Of a stretch of DNA of 64,000 bases, positions 24,861 through 35,862 are shown in pieces. Numbering within the stretch: the stretch's first letter is position 1; every line of letters starts with the position of its first letter. The notes below the pieces were generated by a model. The model was not told where the DNA came from. It saw only the letters and a program-made list of their open reading frames with translations, and ran no database searches. Origin of the DNA: Motacilla alba alba (lineage: Eukaryota; Chordata; Aves; Passeriformes; Motacillidae); assembly GCF_015832195.1 (NCBI RefSeq), contig NC_052018.1:37453052-37517051 (forward strand). Reading direction: 5' to 3'. A program made the position numbers and the translations under genes.

Positions 24861-25160
24861 GTTTAAAGCTGTTCAACGGCTGGAATACAAACTTCTTGTG
24901 AAATATATTAGGTGTTTAGAGTCACTTAGTGGTTAGTAAAAAGCCCTCCTAATGAAACAATGTATTAATTGCTCAGGGCCACTCAAAGCAAACACACATA
25001 AAATATTTAGATGTCTGGAGATGCTCAGCAGCTTGATAACCAAGTTTTAATAAAGTCTATTCAGTGTTTAGAGTTGATCAGCTGCTAGGAAAACAACCTG
25101 TGCTCAGCAGTAGAAATGCAGGGCTAATAAAACATGGAGCTGCTCAGTGGCTGCAGCAAG
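24861..25160 (+). repeat. Decayed tandem repeat, period about 52 bp
   Basis: Five to six diverged copies of a unit that begins GTTTAGAG and has a TCAGCGGCT-like core. The cores start at about 24872, 24925, 24972, 25024, 25077 and 25143; the first four intervals are 53, 47, 52 and 53 bp. Several units share a following TAATRAAACA-like stretch. No known transposon is recognised. It may be an ancient minisatellite or a conserved element with internal periodicity. Confidence 0.5.
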
Positions 25161-25231
25161 GTTTTTAAAGCTATGCTGAAATTAGGGAGACTAAATTAAG
25201 CAATAACAGTAGAGGCACTGGTAGTTCCATA

Positions 25232-25355
25232 GGATTAATGGCTGTCTGGGATGAGTTGATGGCCTGCAGCTACATTTCAGGTCATTAATCCCAGCTGGTC
25301 ATTAGTCCCCAGGAAATGTTGAGCACTGAGGTCATTATTACTATTATAGCCAGCT
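25232..25355 (+). promoter_or_regulatory. Cluster of homeodomain-type motifs, possible enhancer
   Basis: GGATTAATGG (25232-25241), ATTAATCCC (25285-25293) and three GGTCATTA cores (25280, 25297, 25330) lie within about 125 bp. The first two GGTCATTA cores sit in a 17-bp tandem repeat (25280-25296 and 25297-25313). TAAT and GGATTA are the classic cores for Antp-, Lim- and Otx/Pitx-class homeodomains. Such short motifs are frequent by chance, so enhancer function is an inference from clustering only. Confidence 0.3.
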
Positions 25356-26986
25356 TAAAAAAAAATCAAAACTAACAAACCCAAGAATCCATCAGAAGCC
25401 TTATGTGCATTATGGTATATGAATGTATGTATTGCCTACAGATATCTTAAGAAGAGACGTCTGTACTCATATTAACACAGATTTTCTCTAGGACAGTTCT
25501 AACACTTTGGGTCAGTAAGATTATTGGGAAATCTACTTACATTTCCGCTTGGTACACAAATTGAAACCACAGTTTTGGTTCCCTGCACCTCTTAGTTGAT
25601 GCTGTCTGGCATCCTTAAAAAGGAGCACCTCTGTGGGGATACTTAGTGTGGCCTCATTTGGATTAAGCAGAAGCTGCATTTGGTAACATTCCCAATGTCT
25701 TGTGTTCTTCACATACTGACCTACTTTCTTTTTCCTTTTTATGAATACCAGAGTGATAGCATTGCATACTGTTATACTTTGCATTTTTATTGAAGCATGT
25801 ACCCAGAAGGATGCTAAGAGACCCTACAAAGAATGCAGGGCTTGCTGCTGAAATACAGTTTCCCTTGAAAGAACAGTGACTCCTTCTGGGACAGCAATAT
25901 TACATAGTAGTGTTTTAACAGGAGGAAGTGAAGATAAAATTTAATTGAAAGTACTGGGGAAATTCAGGTGGGTAGTAATACCTGCTGGAGTTTGGCCATG
26001 ATTCACTTTCACAAGTAATTCTTCAACTCATTCTGTCTGTCCAGTTACCTACCTTAACATGAATTTAGCATTCACCTTAATTTTCTGAGTTCAATAATTT
26101 AGGAAGTAGTAGGTAGTAGCCATGCTCCACATTCTAGAGCTAAAAACCGTACTTGCAGCCTGCTTCTAATATGTAGAGAAGAATTTTACATTTCAGGACT
26201 GGGATATATCTTTGCAAATCACCTGGAAACACCATGATATTTTAAATGCTATACCTTATGCTATGGATTGTACTCTATAAGCATTTACCCTTTTCCATTA
26301 ACCTAACTTGGGCACCTAAAGCAGAAATGATAGGAGTACCTCCATAAACAGCTTACAACACCAGTAAGGCAAGACAGAAAGGAAAACAGCAGATATCCCT
26401 TTCACAGGAGAAGGAAATCTGTTTTGGATTGCTTTGTTGTGATTGGTAACATCTGTTCTGAATTTTCCAACATGGCCTGCAGACCAAGGAATGGAAGGCT
26501 ATCTTCCAGCTCTCACAATCAGATATCCAAAAGAATCTGATCATACCTATAAGAAATTATTTCTTGTGTTTCCAGCTGATCAGCAGATTAAGCCTTTTTT
26601 TTTTTCCCTCTTTATCAAGGTGATCAAAGTGGATTCACATCTCCCAGCCTTGTCTAGACCGTTATCATCACCTCTAACTCTTCAGGCTAAAATATCAAAG
26701 TAAGTCTGAGAAGCTGAGTATGAATTTATGTGCTGATCTCAGCCCTAAAGTTTGATTCTTGAGTCCTCTTGCTGTTACTTCACAAGCATCTTTGCAGATA
26801 AATTTATTTATCCGCCATTTATATACAATATAGGCCTGAAATCATCAACACTGTTAACCAGCTGATCACATCACTGTGTGAATAGGTAAAAGGACTCTCA
26901 TATTACTGACATCAGAAAAAAACCCATTCTGTGAGATTACAAAATCTTGCTCACATCACATAAGAATTGTAACTATCTTTAAAATG
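25356..26986. other. AT-rich non-coding DNA, no gene seen
   Basis: No supported gene or repeat. Open reading frames stay below 90 codons. A T-run lies at about 26597-26606. Confidence 0.65.
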
Positions 26987-27430
26987 CTGTCCTGGGTTGA
27001 ATTGGCAAAGAAACCCAGTCTGACTGGGTGTGAATGGGGTGTGTGGGGAGCCAAGCAGGGACCCCTTGGGTCACTGGAGCCACCTGCTGTGAAGAGGTTT
27101 TGGGAATGATCATGGGAAGTGTCCTTAGCAGCCTCAAGGCTTGAACGACATCACTCACTGACAGAAAATGTAAAATTGATTTACTGAGGGGGATGGGCAT
27201 AGCAGGTGGCTAGTGGTTTCTATTCCAAGATTGCTATTTTACCATGCACACACACTGCAGTCACATTCACACCAACAAAAGCCCTGCTGCTTTGGTCCAG
27301 TCAGCCTGCACCACAGAGTTGAGGATGCCAGTCACTCACTACAGCCGGTGACTCTGTCCAAGCCTTTACAGGTGGCCTGGCTTCCACAAATAATGGTGCT
27401 AACTTGGGCTCAAATTTCTGCCCAGCACTA
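26987..27430 (+). mobile_element. Possible second LTR-like element
   Basis: The block begins abruptly with TGTCCTGGGTTGA, a start shared by many avian LTRs, and is clearly richer in G and C than its surroundings (for example 27040-27120 and 27285-27370). I could not find a matching CA end, a target-site duplication, or a second copy in the window. The right boundary is a guess. It could also be unrelated GC-richer DNA. Confidence 0.3.
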
Positions 27431-30400
27431 GGCATTTGAGGATATGTTCCCTCCATGGCACTACTGTCTCAAACATTTATTACTTTCTAGGGTATGTAGT
27501 CAGCATAAGCTGTGAATAGCTTTGTTGATCATGTAGTTGAAGGCCAAAAGCTTTTGACTTTCTCTCTGCTTAAGACTAAGTTAGCTGTCGTTACCTTGGT
27601 TGCTATGACTTTCTAACCTTTCCCCCAAACGTGTTACAAGGATGTAGATTTAACACTTCAGCTTTATTACCTGCGATTCTTTTTTTCACACTGCCTACCA
27701 GAACAGTCTAATGAGTTAGATCTACTCAGATACAGTCCAGATATTTTTCCAGATGCTTTCAGGCACTCCTTTTTCTGTGACAACAGCCAGGGTGTGTATA
27801 TCAGAGTACAAGCCACTAGCCTCTTGAATCCTGTACTGGGACAACAATGGTACTGATATCAACAGCTTTTGCTTCCTCTTGCCTTTATTTATTTATTTAT
27901 TTATTTGGATTAACTAGATGCCTTTTTATAAGTTTTCAACATGCTGTTGTATCTTGCTTTTTCTTGGTCTGCTGCTGGACATTGTATCTGAATTTATGTT
28001 CCATTCTATGGGTGTTAAATTCTTAGTCTTTGATACACCCTAAACTTCATTTTGTCCAACTCCATATCTGCATTCTTTAACAGTGTCATGGTGAGCTATT
28101 TACTCTCTTACAGTCTCCAGTGTTTTCTCATCTCTTCCCATTCCCTGCCTGCTCCTCTACCTCACGTGTCTCCACTTAAGACCGGCTGTTGTACCAGGTT
28201 TCTTTTCCTCTTCAGGGCATTGCTAGATTAGAGTAATAAATACCTAATTCACCACAGCATAACCACCTGATAGTACTTGTTAGCACTGGTCATTAGACAC
28301 ACTACTCTTACGACTAACAGGTGCTTTGTTACAACAGAGTTGACTGCAGTTAAAGAAAGGTGCAGACTAATGAATCCTGACAAACCTTGAGATCTTGAAA
28401 ACTCGGTGAAAACCTATTGTTTGTCACTAGCAAAGGCAACACCAGGACAGTGTTCCTGACCTACAGGGCTACTGTAGGGGTCTTCCTCTCACCTCCCACA
28501 GAGAGGAAGACCTCCCACATTTTTTTTCCTCTCTTTTCTTTAAACAGAAAACTCTGTGTAAATAGTGCCTTATGACAAAACCTTTGCAAACCCTTGAGCA
28601 GCTCACCTTCTGTATCTTGCAGCTGCAAAGCTGAATAATTCTGTCCAAAACTGCACACTAGATTGCAATGACACAAAACGTTAACCTTAACTGCTGATGA
28701 ACCTATTTCATTACTTTTAATAACATTATAACTGTGTTGTCTGCTCAATGCAGTGATAACTTAGTGAAGGCAAATTAATTTTACATATTATCCACACAAG
28801 CAATAATGAGGGAAATCAGTTTCGTCTAGAGTTGAGGAGAGAAGTTTAATTAAATTTTGGTATGGGCCAGTTGATTTCAGGTTGGTCACTTGCTTTCTGG
28901 CTGACAGAAGGACCTTGGGCATCAACGATAGGTGCAAAATCATGTAAATCCATGAGTGAAAATGCCCATGCCTGAAGCAAAGTCTTCAATATATTATAAT
29001 TGGGGTGAAAAGGGAGCAATTTGAAATTAACTGCACAGAATATTTTTTGTAAGGATATTTTTATTAATCTTATGCTCTGGTAGGGATTTGAGTAGCTATG
29101 AACATGCACGTGCCTAGCAAAATGTGGGGTAGTATTATTGGTCAACTGGTAAAAACACTGCATAATGCAGTCTGAAAAATCTCTGTGATTCTCTGGTGTT
29201 ATGCATAATGAGAGAAGTAATGCATAGGCAGGCACATGGTAAAGTAAACCTCTGACTCTTGAGTAAAGATGTTTCTTGTAGAGTGTAAGACTAGAAGGAC
29301 TGGCAGCTTTGAGTTCATATTGCAAATGAAGTTTCTTTCACCACACCCCCTATGTTCATGGGAAACAGGTTCAGTGGGCACTGACCGGTTAGTGGGACTA
29401 AGGCATACTCTGATCATGTCATGGGGTTGCCCCTCATGGACAAAATTTATTTGAACACTAAATAATGTAAATACGGGTCTTGCTAGCATCTTAATGAATC
29501 AACCTGTATAATTGGCTTCTCTGATAATAACTTAAAAATATTTTTGATTCTGTGAGTTCTGAAAAAGCAGATGAAGTAGCTAATTTATTAATTAAATATT
29601 GAATTGACAGGAGGAGATAACTGGAGAAAAAAACCAGGTTCTGATCCTTTCAATTTAAAATTTATGACAATCAAACTGATCTCTAGAATCAAACTGATTT
29701 CTAATAAAAAATTTTTCTGAAAGATCCAAGCCTCATCTAAAAACTTCTTCATATTTCTTGCTCTACCAAGTTAGAAGAATTTTGGACACAGGTCTTGAGG
29801 TTGCATCTATGTAAAGAAACAGAAAAGGCACACAGCACTATACCTTCAACTGCGTAACAAAGCTTTCGGCTCAATCCTTCCTCCTCTTAAAGGAACAAGG
29901 GTTAGGCACTGACTCAAATGGCTTCAGGATCAAGCTGCAAATCATCTATGTGACCTTTACTTTATCATGACTCACCTCCCAGTTCAGGGTAAACCCAGAA
30001 TCTGCCTGAGAGTATTTTTGTTCCTCGAAGACAAAGGACAATTTGCAGTATAAATGCTGAATATTGCCAAGGGGCTGCTGTAGGCTCCAGGAACCTGGCA
30101 AAGGTGGGAGTGAAGGAGTGAACTCGTGGAGGAATGAGCAGATTTGTTAAAACTGTACTAAGCGGTTGCTGTTTATTAAATTCAATTTTTCAAAGATGTA
30201 GTATAAATTGCTCTATCAGTTGCTTCTAAATGGCATAATTCTGTATGGGAAAGGATAAAGAAAGGCTAAAGCAATGTATTTAATTTCCAATATTCTAAAA
30301 TATGTTGTCCCAGAGACCTGGGGACTGACACATTCACCAACGTAGAAATGCATGTGCTGTGCCTCCTGTGCCTTTCCCCCTCCCATGTTTCTGGGGCAAG

Positions 30401-31090
30401 TATGAACTCTGAAAGAAGTGCCTATGAATCCTTGGCAAGGTATATTGGCAAGAAAGAGCCAAAATTGCTATACTGAGTCATCATATCCAACTACCGGCGG
30501 TAACATTGACAGTAGTAAATTGCTATGTTGCAAGACAGCAGGTAGCTGAGGAAGCTCCTAGATTCCTAGGGAAAGATGGATCAGATTACACCCCACCAGA
30601 GGCGATCAGGAATGAAGCCTCAAAGGAACATGAGCAATCTGATAAAATTAGAACAGAGATATTAGTAGCACGGAAAGAGGCTTTTCCAGTGAAATCCTGC
30701 ACTCCGATGCAGAGCACGTTAGGTGAGACTCTGTATTGTGCCTCCAGGAGATGTAGCACAGACCTCAAAGCTAAAAGTCAAGAGGGAAAATAATGACTTT
30801 ACCTCTGAATCCTCATAATTCCAGGCTGCTCCTGCTGAGCCGGCCTGAATTTCTGCAGCCATACACCTAGCACATCCATCGTATTCCAGTCTGGATCTGT
30901 CCCTTCCTAGCCCCAGACTGAGTAAGAGCTTGGAAGAAAAATTGTACAAATGCGTTGCCTACAAGCATATTCGTCTTGACACAAATATATGCTGTGAAAA
31001 ATATTAGTCTAAATGCTTTGAGCTGAGCTAAGCAATAAACAAATAAAAAGTCACAAAATAGTCACAAAGGCCTTAATGAGATCTTAAAGT
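27431..31090. other. AT-rich non-coding DNA, no gene seen
   Basis: It contains the longest open reading frame of the window: 159 codons, minus strand, 28846-29325. A 96-codon frame overlaps it at 29199-29489. Neither translation shows a family signature, signal peptide, or obvious splice or promoter context. A 95-codon plus-strand frame at 30506-30793 is hydrophilic and also unrecognised. I do not call any as a gene. Confidence 0.55.
27883..27906 (+). repeat. (TTTA)n microsatellite
   Basis: About six TTTA/ATTT units in a row. A simple tetranucleotide repeat. Confidence 0.9.
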
Positions 31091-31154
31091 TGTGGGTTTG
31101 TTGTTGCTGTTGTTTGGTTTTTTTGGTTTTTTTTTTTTTGGTTGTGGGTTTTTG
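31091..31154 (+). repeat. T/G low-complexity tract
   Basis: About 64 bases made almost only of T and G, with GTT units and a run of 12 T or more. Low complexity. Confidence 0.85.
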
Positions 31155-34100
31155 ATTGGGTGTTCATTTTTGACATGACTGGTTTCTGAAGTATTTTCTT
31201 TAAGTATTTCTATATGCAAAAATCTTCCCTAAATTCTTTAGGTAGTTGGTATACCCATTTGCTTGACAGGTTACCCCCATGTAAATACTGGTATGTAGCA
31301 AAACTCTAGACCAGTGAATTTTATTTATGAAGGATTCAAACCTGCATTGTAAATTGTCTTGTGGCTGTCTCAGATACATGTACTGTTATTATCTTTGCAA
31401 ATTGGCAATGGAGTGATACCTCTCTGTGCATAGGTTTGGGTTTTTTTTTTTTTTAATAAAACAAATAATCTAGGAGATAGTTTTGTGCAGAACAATCTTA
31501 TTAAAAAATTAGCATTTCAAGTGTAGCCGTCATCTTTCACACTTTCCAAGTGGCTTGACTCCCATCCCTGCAACAATTTTTCTGATTAGCCTGCTGTCCT
31601 GTTTAATCAATAGAGCTACAAAGCCAGCTATCTCTCACTCTATGGTTATCTTTCATTGTACAGTACATAATGCCGCTAATCCTGCTGATAACAAAGAGCA
31701 CACAGAGGAAATGTGGCACTGCATGTTTGTTATCTTCCACTCAACTAAACATACCTCTTTTTCTCTCTTGACTCTTATCAATGCAAAAAATGCTGAAAAA
31801 AAATTACTCCTGGTGTTAACACTGCACACGCCAGTTGGGACTGAGATTTTTTGCCTATCTTATGTCTGTGGTTTGCCAGCACTACAAAAGCCTGCCGATT
31901 TGATACATCACCTCATCAACCTTTAAGAAGGCAGTGCAAAGTACTGCCACCATCAGCCAGCCTTACATAGATGGAAGGAAAAACTCTGGATGCACAGAGA
32001 CTGTAATGCAGGGAGATTGACCCAAAAGCTGTTCGTGGTTGACCCCAGACCTGAAAAAAAAAAGAAGAAAGTAATCCAGTTCTATAGTTTTTCATTTCCC
32101 ACAGAACATGAAAGCTGATATACTTAAGTTTCTCTCTTGGCAACAAGAAAACAGCTAAATTGAACTTTTGCTTCAGTTAAAGAACAATCTAGCAGTTTCC
32201 CTTCTCAAAGGTCTGCCATTCACAAAGCGTGAAAGTGCCTTGCTTAGAAAAGGATCCCAACATTTTTAACGTCTTTCCTGACAAAAAAAACACACGGAAG
32301 GATTTGGTTCTGTCCACTTTGATCTTGAGAATTTTAATCAAGATACATTTTGACAGTGCCTTCACCATATGTATGAGAATCTGATGTTCCACAGTCAAAG
32401 ACAATGATAACCATGTATTCAGATAATATTTAAGAGTGAATAGCAGTTTTTCCCTTTGCTCTCAATTCTTATCCACTGGTTGAGTCTTTAAAAAATAGTC
32501 TTAAAAATAATGATTATTATTTTCCACAATATCTTCCTGTTTTCTTTATTTCAAAAGAAAATACTAGAATAGCCCATAAAAAAAATTCCAAAATTGGAAG
32601 CTCCTTAAAAAGAAAATAAATAAATGTTTTCCTGTTTCCTTAGGGCAAACCTATATTGGTTTATACGTTTTAACATAAGTATGGGACAGAGTCCTTGTTA
32701 ACAGAGAAAGTTTTGAAGAAAAACATCCTGTGCATGTGTATAACTACATAGCATATCCATCTTTAGAAGTATACACAGAAGATCATTATGTGTTTTGCAA
32801 CATGAATTTTATTAGAAGGAGAAAAACTTTATAAATATAGAAAAAATGCAGAAAAATAATTTTGCTTCAGCATTGTATTTGATGACACTCAAATAATCCC
32901 CAAAACATGGGTATGCTTGTGTGGGAATCACTTTAAAGTTTATGATTTCTAACTCTGTTCTGAACTTTTAGATAAGAGATGATCTTAAAATTGTGTTTTA
33001 TGTCTTGCTTGATAGCACGACCTTTGATAATGTGTCTCAGCAACAAAATTCAAAGCTTTGCATAGTATTTATGATGTGTTCATAACCCTATTTCTTTTAG
33101 CTCTAGGCAAACATTACATATCTTCATTCAGATTTAAATATAAATTTACTTCAAGCATGTTGATATAATGTCTGAGTTTGCTTTCTGCAAATATTCATCA
33201 AATGAGAAGGACTAGTGTGAAAAAATCCAGATAAGCAAATTTACTGTCTAGTAATCAAATATCTTTTTGAAGCCCGTGTTGGATTTTTTTCTGGATTCTG
33301 CATTTTTGAGTTCCTTTATGTAGTCTGATGATTAACTTAAAAAAAAAAAAAAGAAAAAATCATGCAGTCCAAAAGCAACATAATATTACTTGATACACTT
33401 AACCAGCCAACACAAATATCTGAACACTTTTTGTGAACTGAACATTCTATGAAGTAAAATATTTCTTGGGAATAGTTTTTTCACATGATTACTCTTGCAA
33501 AAACTGTCCATTGGATAATTTTAATTTTATTTTTTATTAATTTAGGATTAATTATTTTTTATTGCAATTTGAGCCCTAATCTACAGTAGTAGGTAATTTT
33601 GCTCTCAAAAAAACCATGTGCTATAATACAGCAGCTCAGGTGTCAGTGACTTATAAATGAAATTTTCCCAATTGGAAAACTCTGTGTATAGCTGGTTGTA
33701 ACAGCACTGAAATTAAGTCATTAAGTTTAAAATTTTCTGCACTGGATGCTTGTATTTGGGTGCTGTGAAGAAGTGTGTGTGTGTCTCTCCATGTCTGGGA
33801 GTAAATCAGCAAATATGGCAAATATGTGCACATTTGTAAATGACTGTGAACTTAGGGATTCATCATTAAATTAATTTAATAAATAATGCAAACTCTGCTA
33901 GCCTGTGATTTTCCTAAAATACATAAGAATAAAACCAATTGGCAGTCAATTCATCAAAGCCCCTTTTGGAAGCGTTCACTTAGATATATAGTACAAAGTC
34001 GGAACACTTTCATTATTATGTACTCCTTTTATCTCTTTCTCAATCATGTGAACATTAAAATTTTTTAGAAAATAAGGTAAAATAAAGAAAAACAAAGTAA

Positions 34101-35447
34101 AAATGTGAAGATGTTTTAGTATTTTGGAGGTTGATTCTTAGCTGGTGAAAGCATTTGCAGATCCCCATTCTATAAATAAAATCAAGTTATTTTTAGCCAA
34201 GTGGTGTGAGTCTGGACTCAGGTACAGTATTCATGAGTTGTGGTTTATTCCTGACTTTATCACAGAGATCATCCCTAATGAGTGCCAATAAAAACTTTAT
34301 AACACATATGCAGTTAAGCTATGTTACAAATTTAACACAAAAATTATTTTAGAAATGGTTCAGGAGGTTTTATGATTTTTTAAATTGATACTGTTCTTGC
34401 ACTTCCTTCTATATTAAAGCTAAATTAACTTGTTAATATGAGGCAACTACATAGGCCTCAGAACGATTACTGATACAGCTCTGAACCTCTAAATGATCTT
34501 AAGCAACTTGTCTATAAATCACTGTGTTCCACTCTTGAGGTCTAGCATATGCCAGCTAGAAACATTTGCCAATTCAGATGGAAAGCTTTCTACCAGTGTT
34601 TTTCCCAAGAAAGGAACATGCTTGTTCTGCATTCTTGAGAATTAGGAGAACCTCAAACATCTCTTTGCTTCAGAACTGAGTATTTCCTGTCTTCCTCCTT
34701 AACACAATGTAATTTGAGAGGAATTTGTGCATTTTTTGGTGACCAAAAAGCATTTTTTTTTAGGACAGATCATTAAAAAATAGCAGACACTTGAGAGCTG
34801 CTCAGAGGTTAAGAGTGCTGGAATGAATCTTGACAGAGATAGATTAGTAGGCAGAACACAGGTAAGTCAGTCAAAGGTACATGATAAATGTAATTTATCA
34901 CATGGATCTGCAATTTACTACATGAATATCAACTCCACCTATGTTTTAGTCTCTTCTCTAATGTGGTAAACCGGTTCCCTGTATTTTCATAACAAATGTG
35001 ACTAGTTAATACCAGGTCTCATCTCCTGACCGAGTCATTACACTATTTTCCCCTTAATTATTAACCAGAGAAAAACAACATCAATTTTAGGATTCTTAAA
35101 TTAGGAAGAGATTAATTTAAGTGAAAGAAACAATTGATCTAGAGTCTGCATCTTCCACGTAAGTGCTCTAAACAAAAAGAGGAGATCCATAAACAGACTT
35201 ATGATATATTGTACTGTGTGGCACTGCAATGTGTATAAGTTATGAGGCCTCTTAAGGGGATGAATCTAGATAATGCTGACAAAACTTGTGAGTTTGTGCA
35301 TCTCTGTGCATGTGTGTGCACATAGAAGTCAGGGGAGGCTTTTTGCTGCATCTTTTCAGGAAAACCTAGGATGCTGAATGGCATGTGCTGCCTCTATGGA
35401 TGACCTGAAAATTGCCAGACTGTCTGTGATACCTTTTAGGGAAGTCA
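31155..35447. other. AT-rich non-coding DNA, no gene seen
   Basis: An open frame of 123 codons (31555-31926, plus) overlaps a stretch with mixed, non-repetitive composition and an ATAATGCCGCTAATCC-like motif. It could be a conserved non-coding element, but nothing proves coding or function. Homopolymers lie near 31441-31454 (T) and 33339-33352 (A). Nothing else was recognised. Confidence 0.6.
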
Positions 35448-35483
35448 GTGCCAGTACTGGTGCCAGTACTGATACCAGTAATG
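35448..35483 (+). repeat. 12-bp minisatellite, three units
   Basis: GTGCCAGTACTG occurs exactly twice (35448-35459 and 35460-35471) and is followed by the diverged unit ATACCAGTAATG (35472-35483). Confidence 0.9.
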
Positions 35484-35770
35484 GCATCACCACTTCAAGC
35501 TGTATATAACAAGAATATATAAGTATACCCTTAGGCATGTGTTACCCAGTAGTATGATAAAATATATATCAAATACCACTGTTAACTAAGTGCTAAATAT
35601 TTGTTAGATGGGCAAAAGGTTCCTTTCTGTAGTCTGGATCTAAATATCAAAAGGCGGCAAATATGAAGTGTTAATTTAAAGTCTCGGCATCCTGCTGGCC
35701 ATGAATATTATGGCATGTGGAGCTCAACCAGGATATAGACTAGTTGACTCTAGCTGAAAGTGCCTCATTT

Positions 35771-35862
35771 AGAATCACAGAACCATAAAATAGTTTGGGT
35801 TGGAGGAGGCCTTTAAAGGTCATCCAGTCCAACCCCTCAGCTTTCCCAATGAACTTCCTAAA
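35771..35862 (-). mobile_element. CR1 LINE 3'-end fragment (minus)
   Basis: The plus strand opens with AGAATCACAGAACCATAAAA, the reverse complement of the CR1 tail octamers. It continues with the TTTGGGTTGGAGGAGGCC, TTTAAAGGTCATCCAGTCC and AACCCC blocks that make up the avian CR1 3' end. The element therefore reads leftward. It is a short truncated copy. Similarity fades after about 35845. Confidence 0.93.

Noticed and set aside
28846..29325. 159-codon minus-strand frame as a gene
   Set aside because: No recognisable domain, no supporting exon, promoter or splice context, and another minus frame overlaps it. Reported as a low-interest finding only.
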